A stretch of 9,265 nucleotides of DNA. Origin: a bacterium. GTDB taxonomy: Bacteria; Vulcanimicrobiota; Xenobia; Xenobiales; Xenobiaceae. The notes under the pieces were generated by a model. It ran no database searches. It was not told where the DNA came from and saw nothing but the letters and a program-made list of their open reading frames with translations. Where the stretch lies: the NCBI GenBank assembly GCA_022839105.1, contig JALHDH010000120.1, forward strand, positions 1 through 9,265. The letters are read 5' to 3'. Shown one piece after another: positions 1 to 6,413 of the stretch. Position 1 is the first letter of the stretch. Each line of letters begins with the position of its first letter. A program made the translations under genes and the position numbers.

Positions 1-261
1 GCGCAACACGTCGTCGCTGAGCTTCATCACGCGACGAAGCTCTTCGGCGACCGGGCTTTCGGAGTCAAAACGCATGACGACGTAGTAGCCTTCCATGCGC
101 CCGGCCAGTTCGTACGCGAACCGGCGCTTGCCCCAATTGTTGACGTTGACCACCTGACCGCCCTGGTCCGTGACCTGCTGGGAATACTTCTCGACCAGGC
201 CAGGAATGGCCTCATCTCCCAGATCCGGACGGAGGATGTACGTGATCTCGTACTTGCGCAC
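1..261 (-). CDS. rpsF: 30S ribosomal protein S6, 3' end cut off by window edge
   Basis: This is the N-terminal 87 codons of ribosomal protein S6, a small-subunit protein that binds 16S rRNA as a heterodimer with S18. The translation begins (M)RKYEITYILRPDLGD and continues through NNWGKRRFAYELAGRMEGYYVVMRF, which is the classic S6 ferredoxin-like fold signature. The usual family length is about 95-140 residues, so only the C-terminal tail is missing. The start is GTG at 261-259, chosen because RKYE is the normal S6 N-terminus and a full AAGGAGGT Shine-Dalgarno lies 7 nt upstream. In most bacteria ssb, rpsR and rplI follow rpsF; here they would lie beyond the left edge. A strong promoter and a structured leader precede the gene. 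Identity is essentially certain; only the C-terminus is unseen. Confidence 0.96.
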   Translation of the reverse strand, partial: MRKYEITYILRPDLGDEAIPGLVEKYSQQVTDQGGQVVNVNNWGKRRFAYELAGRMEGYYVVMRFDSESPVAEELRRVMKLSDDVLR

Positions 262-268
262 CGTCTTC

Positions 269-276
269 ACCTCCTT
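269..276 (-). promoter_or_regulatory. Shine-Dalgarno site of rpsF
   Basis: Read on the minus strand this is AAGGAGGT, a near-complete match to the anti-Shine-Dalgarno sequence, 7 nt before the GTG at 261-259. It fixes the non-ATG start of rpsF. Confidence 0.9.
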
Positions 277-291
277 CCTTTGGCCTTTCAG

Positions 292-336
292 GCCCGGTTC
301 GAGGCGATGCGTGCGCCGCATCGGGGGAAACCGGGC
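292..336 (-). promoter_or_regulatory. rpsF leader hairpin, candidate S6:S18 autoregulatory element
   Basis: The transcript of the rpsF leader can form two stacked perfect helices. The outer 8-bp stem pairs 329-336 with 292-299. The inner 7-bp stem pairs 317-323 with 305-311 and closes a 5-nt loop. Between them is a 5x5 internal loop that is C-rich on the 5' side and runs into CCG. Many bacteria carry a leader motif before rpsF that mimics the 16S rRNA site of S6:S18, presents a CCG element in an internal loop and mediates feedback repression. The position (about 15 nt before the Shine-Dalgarno) and the C-rich loop fit that motif. The pairing is seen in the sequence; the regulatory role is inferred from position and known biology. 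Confidence 0.5.
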
Positions 337-399
337 AGGAAGGACCCGCTCCGGCATCCCGGAGGGGCTGCGACCCACTCTTGGGGCCACACGAGCGCG

Positions 400-429
400 A
401 TTATAGCACTGCCCCCCCTCGAGGCGCAA
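400..429 (-). promoter_or_regulatory. sigma70-type promoter of rpsF
   Basis: On the minus strand there is a perfect extended -10 element, TGCTATAAT, with TATAAT at 405-400. A partial -35, TTGCGC (4 of 6 to consensus), lies at 429-424 with an 18-nt spacer containing a run of seven G. Transcription should start near 393, giving an rpsF leader of about 130 nt, long enough for the hairpin element. It is the best promoter in the window, as expected for a ribosomal-protein operon. Confidence 0.8.
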
Positions 430-510
430 CCCGCATTTCAAGGCAGTTGGCGGAAGAAGAACTGCGATGGAGGGTGGGAGCGAGCCTGGGGAGGCGCGTC
501 AGGAAGGTTC

Positions 511-966
511 TCAGCGACCCGGTTCGTCCATGCCGGGCCGGACCACCAGGACCGGGCACGGGGCCCGTCGGGAGATGCGCTCCGCGGTGCTTCCGGCCAA
601 CCAGCGGCGCAGGCCACGGCGGCCGTGGAAGGAGAGGATCAAAAGGTCGGGGCGGTTCCGGCGGAGGTACTGGGTCACCACATGACCCGGGGCTCCCTGG
701 AGGACCTTGCAGACGATGCGCACGCCCTGCTGGCGGAACTCCTCGGCCAGTTCCTCCAGGTAGGCCTCCACCGCGCGGACTTCATCGGTGGAATCGAAGG
801 AGGCCGGCAGGGCGACCTCGTTCATGGTCCCGACCAGGGTCGGGACCGCCACCGCCCGGACCAGCTCCACGCAAGAGCCCATGGCCCGGGCCAGGGCCAA
901 CGCGTGAGGCAGGGCTGCTTCCGAGAGGTCCGAGCCATCCACCGGAACGACGATGCGCTCATACAT
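511..966 (-). CDS. Universal stress protein (UspA family), single domain
   Basis: This 151-residue protein is a single-domain UspA-family member, the usual family size. It starts MYERIVVPVDGSDLSE, with the beta-1 strand and conserved Asp10, and ends with ILSFHGRRGLRRWLAGSTAERISRRAPCPVLVV. The ATP-binding signature is G-x2-G-x9-G-(S/T). Here G115, the nine-residue spacer and G125-S126 are kept, but the first glycine is Ser112, so nucleotide binding is likely but not certain. These cytoplasmic dimers bind ATP or AMP and respond to starvation or other stress; the specific trigger is unknown. The ATG at 966 lies 41 nt after the stop of the upstream radical SAM gene on the same strand, with an AGGA about 5 nt before it, so the two are probably co-transcribed. 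The reading frame stays open upstream, but that extension only overlaps the radical SAM gene and shows no homology. Confidence 0.92.
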   Translation of the reverse strand: MYERIVVPVDGSDLSEAALPHALALARAMGSCVELVRAVAVPTLVGTMNEVALPASFDSTDEVRAVEAYLEELAEEFRQQGVRIVCKVLQGAPGHVVTQYLRRNRPDLLILSFHGRRGLRRWLAGSTAERISRRAPCPVLVVRPGMDEPGR

Positions 967-981
967 CGGGTCCTGACTTCG

Positions 982-1014
982 CCCCTGGGGGCGGACTTCC
1001 CCCGGGGTCAGGGG
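982..1014 (-). other. Intercistronic hairpin spanning the radical SAM stop codon
   Basis: On the minus strand an inner G5/C5 stem (999-1003 with 987-991) closes a 7-nt loop, and an outer 5-bp stem (1010-1014 with 982-986) forms across a one-sided 6-nt bulge. The structure covers the stop codon of the radical SAM gene and ends 15 nt before the universal stress protein start. There is no U-tract, so it is not a classical terminator. It could stabilise the upstream message or reduce translation of the downstream gene. Confidence 0.4.
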
Positions 1015-2177
1015 AAATTCCGGCACATGGCATCGCGCTCGAGGGCGCTTTCGATCTGGCGGGCATAGATCCCGTACGTGCAGCGCGGGCATTTCTCGAC
1101 CTGGATCGACCGGAGCTTCTCCAGGTGCTCGGGCGAGCCCCAGAATTCGAGGATCTGCTCGGGCTCGGGCCAGTGCATTCCCAGGACATGCCGGGGACTT
1201 CCCCGCCAGTCGATGCAGAGATAGACCCGGCCGTCCGCGCCGCATTGAATGGCCAGGGGGGCCGCCAGGCACCGCGAGAAGCCGTGCTCGAGGTTGAAGC
1301 TCCGGGTGAACTTGTGTCGCACTCCGAAGGCTTTGAAGGTCGGCGTCTGGAGAGCCAGGCAGGCGTCGAGTTGCCGGTTGATCTCCTCCATCGGGAACTC
1401 GAGTCTCTGGCCAAGCCCTTCGATGTTCTCCGAGGCTGCGGGACGGGCGTGGAAATGCGCCACCCCCAGGTTCCGGGCCAGTTCGCAGGCTTCCAGGATC
1501 TGGTCGGCATTGCTGGGGTGGATCAGGTACTTGATCGCAATTTCGCAGCGCAGGTCTTCCCGGCGGACCAGGTCGACCATGGCCCGGACATTCTCCAGGA
1601 CCTGCTCGAAGACGTCCCGACCGGTCCTCTTGATCCGGGAATAGCGCTCGGGCGTGGCCGCATCCAGCGAGACGCCGATCCAACGGCAGGTGCGGACGGC
1701 GATTTCCCGCCTGGATCTGGTGTTGATCTCGATTCCGTTGGTCAGTATCGCGTTCTCCTGGCCCCGTTCGCGGACCAGTTGAAGGGCGTCCCACAAGGCG
1801 GGATGGAGCGTGGGGTCGCCGCCCCCGGCGAAGCAGAAGCCCTTGACTCCCCAGTCGGCCAGGAACGAGACCAGGCGGAGCAGATGCTCGGAGGACATGT
1901 CCTGGCCCGTGAGACCTTCCTGTTTGAGGACCCGCGTGGAATTGCACCAGATGCAGTCGACGTTGCAGGTGTAGGTCGGGTCGATGGCGGTCTCGATCGG
2001 AGGCAGCAGACGTCCCTGGAGGATGGCCTCATAATGCTCGCGGTACAGCAATCCCTTCCAGGAGTTGAAGGAGTTGAAGGGCTCGGTCCATTCCTGGCGC
2101 GAGGAGTCGGCAGGGGATTGCTGGTGGGGCGGTGAGGACTTCCCGTTTCTGCTGCTCTGGGACCCTGGAACTGCCAT
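1008..2177 (-). CDS. Radical SAM protein with SPASM/twitch-like C-terminal cysteine domain
   Basis: This 389-residue cytoplasmic iron-sulfur enzyme has the radical SAM motif CxxxCxxC (C71, C75, C78, in TYTCNVDCIWC), which binds the [4Fe-4S] cluster that cleaves S-adenosylmethionine. A GGGDP stretch (118-122) matches the SAM-contacting GGE-type motif. After the partial TIM barrel, C303-x12-G-x4-C321 plus C312, CPRC (363-366) and C385 resemble an incomplete SPASM or twitch domain, which holds auxiliary clusters in enzymes that modify peptides, proteins or sugars. The substrate is not evident, and no precursor peptide is seen nearby. The first 35 residues are Ser/Pro/Gln-rich, followed by FNSFNSW, encoded partly by a 9-bp tandem repeat (2061-2078). 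The ATG at 2177 has an AAAGGG about 8 nt upstream; the frame is open to 2345, but the extra codons look like leader. It is followed by the universal stress protein gene. Confidence 0.88.
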   Translation of the reverse strand: MAVPGSQSSRNGKSSPPHQQSPADSSRQEWTEPFNSFNSWKGLLYREHYEAILQGRLLPPIETAIDPTYTCNVDCIWCNSTRVLKQEGLTGQDMSSEHLLRLVSFLADWGVKGFCFAGGGDPTLHPALWDALQLVRERGQENAILTNGIEINTRSRREIAVRTCRWIGVSLDAATPERYSRIKRTGRDVFEQVLENVRAMVDLVRREDLRCEIAIKYLIHPSNADQILEACELARNLGVAHFHARPAASENIEGLGQRLEFPMEEINRQLDACLALQTPTFKAFGVRHKFTRSFNLEHGFSRCLAAPLAIQCGADGRVYLCIDWRGSPRHVLGMHWPEPEQILEFWGSPEHLEKLRSIQVEKCPRCTYGIYARQIESALERDAMCRNFP

Positions 2178-2251
2178 TTGGAATGCCCTTTCCGGAAAAC
2201 CCGCATCCAGGGCTCTCCCAGCTCGATCCTGTGCGGACTTCAAGCGCAGGA

Positions 2252-2260
2252 AGTATACCA
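2252..2260 (-). promoter_or_regulatory. Extended -10 promoter element, radical SAM gene
   Basis: On the minus strand the sequence reads TGGTATACT, an extended -10 with five of six matches to TATAAT. The only -35-like sequence is a weak CTGGCA near 2282-2277, with a long 19-nt spacer. Transcription would start near 2245, giving a leader of about 68 nt before the ATG at 2177. The element lies in the divergent gap between the radical SAM gene and the plus-strand gene at 2387. Confidence 0.45.
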
Positions 2261-2355
2261 GATCCCTGCCCCTCCCTGCCAGGAACCCACGAGGGGAACA
2301 AGCCGGAAAAAGGGGCGGGCCTGATGGGGACGAACCTGCACCCACTTCTGGAGCC

Positions 2356-2371
2356 GCGGCCCACGGGCCGC
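2356..2371 (+). other. Small GC hairpin upstream of the YbjN-like gene
   Basis: The arms 2356-2362 and 2365-2371 (GCGGCCC and GGGCCGC) are perfect complements around a 2-nt centre, so a realistic hairpin has six pairs and a 4-nt loop. It ends six bases before the GGAG at 2378-2381 that serves the ATG at 2387, where it could influence ribosome loading. The role is inferred only from position. Confidence 0.3.
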
Positions 2372-2386
2372 CAGACTGGAGAAGAC

Positions 2387-2788
2387 ATGGATTTCGAGAA
2401 GTTCATCACCCAGGTTTCCGAGATGGCCTCCGCGGCAAGGAGCGACGAACCCGATTCCGATGAGACCATCTTGACCCTGGCGACTCCCGGAGGGCGTCGG
2501 CAGGTGGTTCGCGCCTATCCCTTCGAGGAGGAGGGCCGCCCCTATCTCCGGTTCTATACCCCTATCGGCAAGCTGGCCGACCTGCCCAGGCAGATCCTGA
2601 AGACGGCGATGGAGCTCAATGCCAGCCTGACGCACGGTGCCTTTGCCCTCTTCGAGGGACAGGTCGTCCTGGCCGACACCATGGAACTGCCCGGGGCCAA
2701 CCCCGAGGAAGGCGCCCGGATCCTGGGATATCTCGGGCGCATGGCGGATTCCTTCGAAAAGATGGTCTCGGGTGTCGATCGAACCTAG
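2387..2788 (+). CDS. Small YbjN/CesT-like protein of unknown function
   Basis: This 133-residue acidic soluble protein has no signal peptide or membrane segment. An N-terminal helix (MDFEKFITQVSEMASAA) is followed by a Gly-Arg turn and strands around ILTLATPGGRRQVVRAYPF and YLRFYTPIGKLADLP. Then come a helix ending MELNASLTHGAFALFEGQVVLADTMEL and a C-terminal helix containing LGRMADSFEKMV. The pattern 'LRFYTPIG ... LNASLTHGAFAL ... VVLADTM ... AD.FE' resembles the YbjN and type III secretion chaperone (CesT/Tir chaperone) fold, which binds partner proteins. No type III secretion genes are visible, so YbjN-like is the safer label. The ATG at 2387 is preceded by GGAG with a 5-nt gap. An in-frame ATG at 2324 would add 21 poorly supported residues. 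The gene stands alone, divergent from the radical SAM gene and convergent with the gene ending at 2850. Confidence 0.72.
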   Translation: MDFEKFITQVSEMASAARSDEPDSDETILTLATPGGRRQVVRAYPFEEEGRPYLRFYTPIGKLADLPRQILKTAMELNASLTHGAFALFEGQVVLADTMELPGANPEEGARILGYLGRMADSFEKMVSGVDRT

Positions 2789-2795
2789 GGGCGGC

Positions 2796-2840
2796 GTACA
2801 ATGAGGCGGGGACCGGTTTCCGGTCCCCGCCTCATTGTAC
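2796..2840. terminator. Bidirectional hairpin between convergent genes
   Basis: A perfect 21-bp inverted repeat (2796-2816 and 2820-2840) surrounds the 3-nt centre TTT. It starts 7 bases after the TAG of the plus-strand YbjN-like gene and ends 9 bases before the TAG of the minus-strand gene at 2850. The lower stem is AT-containing and the upper stem is GC-rich. No U-tract follows on either strand. It most likely stops or shields transcripts from both sides; without U residues it may act through RNA stability or block exonucleases. Confidence 0.75.
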
Positions 2841-2849
2841 CCGGCTCGA

Positions 2850-3074
2850 CTATTCCGGTGGAGCGGCGCCCTTCAGGAAGCGGGCCTCATCGGGGACCCG
2901 CTGCACCAGGGCCGCGCGGGCCTTGTCGCGGGAACCGAACTTCTCGGCCCAGCGAACCTGACCGAGGTTGTCGATGATCCTCGCGTTCCAGGCCAGGGGC
3001 TCCTCCTTGAGATATCCCTTCAACAGGAAGCGGTCCTGTTCGGTCCGCTCCTCCCAGACATAGATACCGTCCAC
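2850..3074 (-). CDS. 74-residue protein of unknown function, downstream of ileS
   Basis: I do not recognise this family. The protein begins (M)DGIYVWEERTEQDRFLLKGYLKEEPLAWNARI and continues with DNLGQVRWAEKFGSRDKARAALVQRV. It looks like a small soluble beta-beta-alpha fold with many charged and aromatic residues and no signal peptide, membrane segment or Cys. I chose the GTG at 3074 because a GGAGG lies 6 nt upstream (3085-3081). The in-frame TTG at 3104 would add 10 residues but has no good Shine-Dalgarno. The gene begins 48 bases after the ileS stop on the same strand, so it is probably the last gene of that transcript, ahead of the hairpin at 2796-2840. The Shine-Dalgarno, position and tight junction support a real gene. 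A link to isoleucyl-tRNA synthesis is only suggested by proximity. Confidence 0.7.
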   Translation of the reverse strand: MDGIYVWEERTEQDRFLLKGYLKEEPLAWNARIIDNLGQVRWAEKFGSRDKARAALVQRVPDEARFLKGAAPPE

Positions 3075-3080
3075 GTTCGT

Positions 3081-3085
3081 CCTCC
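3081..3085 (-). promoter_or_regulatory. Shine-Dalgarno site deciding a GTG start
   Basis: On the minus strand this reads GGAGG, 6 nt before the GTG at 3074-3072. It favours the GTG over the upstream in-frame TTG at 3104-3102 as the start of the 74-residue protein. Confidence 0.65.
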
Positions 3086-3122
3086 GTGCCAGCGGGTTTT
3101 CCAAGGTTTGCCCAGGGGGTCT

Positions 3123-6100
3123 TCAGGCGCCGGGTTGCTCCCCGGCCCTCCGACGGACTCCCAGGCGGAAGATCGGCCCACCCCGGGTCAGCTCGACCGG
3201 GTGGGTCACGGCGTCGGCCGGCGGTTCGCCGAAGCTCAGGTCCAGGCTGAGTGTCTCTTCAGTGATCACCTGGCGATGCGCCTCGACGGCCTGACGCAGA
3301 TCGTCCCAGGCTCCCTCGATCCAGGTCTCGATCCGGTCGGTGATCTCGAAGTCTGCGGTCTTGCGGAGTTCCTGCACGTGCCGTACCACGTCGCGAGCCA
3401 GGCCTTCCCTGCGGAGCTCTTCGGTGAGGGTGGTGGCCACGGCGACCATCAGTCCGGAGTCCTCCTCGGCCGAGTAGCCCTCGGGAGAGCGGACCTCCAC
3501 CAGGACCTCCTCCGGAGCCAGGTTCAGGGTCTCTCCCTCCACCAGCAGGGGGAGGCTCTCGCCCTTCCGGGCCAGGAGGGCCAGCTCGCGGGCATCGGCC
3601 GTGGCCAGTGCCCGCCGGATGCCTCCGAGCAGCTTGCCGTAGCGGGGTCCCAACAAGGGCAGGTTGGGTTTGAGTTCGTAGTCCAGGAAGGGCTCGTCGG
3701 CCCCCAGGAATCGGAGGCTCTTGACGTTGAGTTCCTCGATCAGGTGCTCGCGGAACCGCTCGATGCCCTCCTGCTCCTGGGGCGAGCGGGCCCGCACCAG
3801 GACCTCGGAGAGAGGCTGGCGGACCTTCTGCCTGGAGGTGCTCCGAGCCGCCCGACCGACCGAGATGGCGGCCTGGGCCGCGGCCGCGTCGGTCAGGAGG
3901 CGGGAGTCGATCAGATCGGCCTCGGCCCGAGGCCAGTCGGCCAGGTGCACGCTGAGGGGGGCCGCCGGGTCGACCGGGAGGACCAGGTTGCGCCAGGTCG
4001 CTTCCGCCAGGAACGGCGTGAAGGGGGCCTGCAGCCGGGCCAGGGTCACCAGGCACTCGTACAGGGTCCGATACGCTGCCGATTCGCCCTCCCAGAAGCG
4101 GCGACGGCTGCGGCGGACGTACCAGTTGGAGAGATCGTCGACGAAGGCCTCCAGGGCGCGGGCCGACCGCGTGGGGTCGAACTCGTCCAGGGCCTCGGTC
4201 ACCTCAGCCGTGGTCTGGTGCACCCGCGCCAGGATCCATCGGTCCAGTTCGGTCCGGTCCTGGAGCGGGATCGGCTGGGAGGGATCGACCTCGGAAGCGT
4301 TGACGTTCAACAGGAAGAACTGCCAGGTGTTCCACCAGGTGTTCAGGTGCCGTGCCGCCTCGCCCACCAGGGCCACCGAGAAGCGCCGGTTGTGCTCGGG
4401 AGGAGCCGAGGTGTAGAGATACCAGCGCAGGGCGTCGGCTCCATGGGCGTTGAGGACGTCCCAGGGGTCGACCACGTTGCCCCGGCTCTTGGACATCTTG
4501 TTGCCTTCCTCGTCCAGGACCAGGCCGTGGCAGATCACCGTCTTGTAGGCGACGGAATCGAAGACCATGACCCCGATCTGGTGCAGGGAGTTGAACCAGC
4601 CTCGGGTCTGATCCAGGCCCTCGCAGATGAAGTCGGCCGGGAATGAGCGTTCGAAGAGTTCGCGGTTCTCGAAGGGATAGTGGAACTGGGCGAAGGGCAT
4701 CGAACCCGAATCATACCAGCAGTCGATCACGTCGCCGACGCGCCGCATCTCGCCAGAGCACTCGGGACACTCGAAGACCACCTCGTCCACGAAGGGGCGA
4801 TGCGGATCGAAACCAGGCGAGTCCACCTCAAGCGGCGTCCTGGAGCGCTCGGCCAGTTCCCGGAAGGAACCGATCACCTCCTTGTGGTCGCAGCCCGAGC
4901 AGATCCAGATCGGCAGGGGCGTCCCCCAGAAGCGCGAGCGGGAGAGCGCCCAGTCCACCAGGTTGTTCAACCAGTCTCCATAACGACCCGTCCGGATATG
5001 GGCCGGGTGCCAGTCGATCTCCTGATTCTTCTGGATCAGGCGTTCCTTGAGGCTGGTGTTCCGGATGAACCAGGAATCGGTGGCGTAGTACATCAATGGA
5101 TTGGTGCATCGCCAACAATGCGGGTAGGAGTGCACATGGCGATCGACCCGGAAGAGAAGCCCCCGTTCCGAGAGGTCCCGGATCACCTCGGGGTCGGCTT
5201 TCTTGAACCACTTCCCTGCCAGGAAACCCGCCTCTTCGCGGAAGGTGCCATCCGGGCGCACCGAGTGCACGACGGGAAGGTCCATCCGGCGCCCCACCTC
5301 GAGGTCGTCCGCACCGAAGGCCGGGGCCAGGTGGACGATTCCCGAGCCATCCTCGGTGGTGACGAAGTCCCCGGGAACCACCCGATGCCCCTCCTTGCCA
5401 CCCAGGTCGAACCAGGTGTAGGGAGCGTGGTAGCGGGTCCCGACGAGCTCGAGGCCTTTGAAACGCTTGAGGATCTCGAGGTCCCCTTCGGCGCCCAGGG
5501 CGGCCTGGAGGCGGCACTCCGCCAGGATCAGCACGACCGGGCCCCGACGGACGGCCACATAGTCCAGGTCGGGATGGACGGCGGCCCCGGTGTTCCCGGG
5601 CAGGGTCCAGGGAGTGGTGGTCCAGACCAGCAGCCCGCTGCCCTCAGGCAGCCCCAGGGCCTGGGGATCGCGCAGGGGGAAGCGCACGAAGATCGAGGGG
5701 TCCTCGACATCCTGGTAGCCCAGGCCCACCTCGGCGGTGGAAAGGGGCGTCCCGCAGCGGGCGCAGAAGGGCACGACCTTGTAGCCCTGGTAGAGCAGAT
5801 CCTTCTCCCAGAGGCGCTTGAGCGACCACCAGACGCTTTCGACGAAGTTGTTGGACATCGTCATGTAGGCGTCGTCGAGGTCCACCCAGAAGGCGATCCT
5901 CTCGGTCATGCGGCGCCAGGCGCCCTCGTAGGTCATGACCGATTCCCGACACTGCCGGTTGAAGGCCTCGATTCCGTATTGCTCGATGGCCTGCTTGCCC
6001 GAGAAGCCCAGGCGCTTTTCCACCTCGATCTCCACCGGCAGGCCGTGGCAGTCCCAGCCGGCCTTGCGCCGGACCCGGAATCCCTGCATCGTCTTGTAGC

Positions 6101-6317
6101 GAGGGAAGAGGTCCTTGTAGGCTCGGGCCTGGACGTGGTGGATCCCCGGATTGCCATTGGCCGTGGGCGGGCCTTCGTAGAAGATGAACTCGGGGGCTCC
6201 CTGGCGGCTCTCCAGCGACTTGTGGAAGACCTCGTCCTCCCGCCAGGATTGCAGGACCTTCTCCTCGAGCTCGGGGAAGGGCGTACGGGGGTTGATTCTC
6301 TCGAACCTGGGTTTCAT
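3123..6317 (-). CDS. ileS: Isoleucyl-tRNA synthetase, type 2 (IleRS2), with GXHH signature
   Basis: This 1064-residue class I synthetase charges tRNA-Ile with isoleucine in the cytoplasm. Its length and sequence fit type-2 (eukaryote-like) bacterial IleRS. The N-terminus has FYEGPPTANGNPGIHHVQAR; the class signature HXGH is replaced by G58-I-H-H61. KMSKS is intact (607-611), as is GLDQTRGWF (567-575). The CP1 editing domain has WTTTPWT (232-238) and GIVHLAPAFGADD (326-338) with the conserved Asp338, so proofreading of misactivated valine should work. CxxC pairs at 185-188, 401-404, 473-476 and 517-520 suggest zinc sites. The anticodon-binding and long C-terminal regions follow. The ATG at 6317 has GAGGAG 6 nt upstream. 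It lies 96 bases after an exported-protein gene and before a 74-residue gene. Type-2 enzymes with swapped GXHH are known to be extremely mupirocin-resistant. No second ileS is visible here. Confidence 0.97.
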   Translation of the reverse strand: MKPRFERINPRTPFPELEEKVLQSWREDEVFHKSLESRQGAPEFIFYEGPPTANGNPGIHHVQARAYKDLFPRYKTMQGFRVRRKAGWDCHGLPVEIEVEKRLGFSGKQAIEQYGIEAFNRQCRESVMTYEGAWRRMTERIAFWVDLDDAYMTMSNNFVESVWWSLKRLWEKDLLYQGYKVVPFCARCGTPLSTAEVGLGYQDVEDPSIFVRFPLRDPQALGLPEGSGLLVWTTTPWTLPGNTGAAVHPDLDYVAVRRGPVVLILAECRLQAALGAEGDLEILKRFKGLELVGTRYHAPYTWFDLGGKEGHRVVPGDFVTTEDGSGIVHLAPAFGADDLEVGRRMDLPVVHSVRPDGTFREEAGFLAGKWFKKADPEVIRDLSERGLLFRVDRHVHSYPHCWRCTNPLMYYATDSWFIRNTSLKERLIQKNQEIDWHPAHIRTGRYGDWLNNLVDWALSRSRFWGTPLPIWICSGCDHKEVIGSFRELAERSRTPLEVDSPGFDPHRPFVDEVVFECPECSGEMRRVGDVIDCWYDSGSMPFAQFHYPFENRELFERSFPADFICEGLDQTRGWFNSLHQIGVMVFDSVAYKTVICHGLVLDEEGNKMSKSRGNVVDPWDVLNAHGADALRWYLYTSAPPEHNRRFSVALVGEAARHLNTWWNTWQFFLLNVNASEVDPSQPIPLQDRTELDRWILARVHQTTAEVTEALDEFDPTRSARALEAFVDDLSNWYVRRSRRRFWEGESAAYRTLYECLVTLARLQAPFTPFLAEATWRNLVLPVDPAAPLSVHLADWPRAEADLIDSRLLTDAAAAQAAISVGRAARSTSRQKVRQPLSEVLVRARSPQEQEGIERFREHLIEELNVKSLRFLGADEPFLDYELKPNLPLLGPRYGKLLGGIRRALATADARELALLARKGESLPLLVEGETLNLAPEEVLVEVRSPEGYSAEEDSGLMVAVATTLTEELRREGLARDVVRHVQELRKTADFEITDRIETWIEGAWDDLRQAVEAHRQVITEETLSLDLSFGEPPADAVTHPVELTRGGPIFRLGVRRRAGEQPGA

Positions 6318-6413
6318 GGCGATCTCCTCGAAAAAAAGAAGAGGCGGCTTCGGCGCTTGAGTCCGAGGCCCTCCCCGGGCGGGCTGGACGATTCCCGGTG
6401 CTGCAGGTCCGAC

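Noticed and set aside
511..1947. Single 478-residue minus-strand protein ending in the universal stress domain
   Set aside because: Only the part from the ATG at 966 matches a family. The upstream portion is an out-of-frame reading of the radical SAM gene, rich in Arg/Pro/Gly, so this is not a fusion protein.
2061..2078. 9-bp tandem repeat as a possible slippage or binding site
   Set aside because: Two in-frame copies simply encode Phe-Asn-Ser twice within the radical SAM protein. Two copies are too few to argue for phase variation.
381..2135. Plus-strand open frame of about 584 codons opposite the radical SAM and stress protein genes
   Set aside because: It is antisense to two genes with clear catalytic and binding motifs. 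The translation is Pro/Gly/Arg-rich and resembles no family.
2835..4646. Long plus-strand open frame of about 603 codons opposite ileS
   Set aside because: It is fully antisense to the clear IleRS reading frame. Its translation is low in complexity (Gly/Gln/Val/Asp-rich), without domain motifs, and has no matching Shine-Dalgarno. It is a by-product of high GC content.
6318..6413. Possible T-box leader or intrinsic terminator before ileS, suggested by a T-rich run near 6331-6340 on the minus strand
   Set aside because: The gap is only 96 bases, too short for a T-box with its antiterminator. I found no stable hairpin directly before the T run, which lies just upstream of the ileS Shine-Dalgarno.
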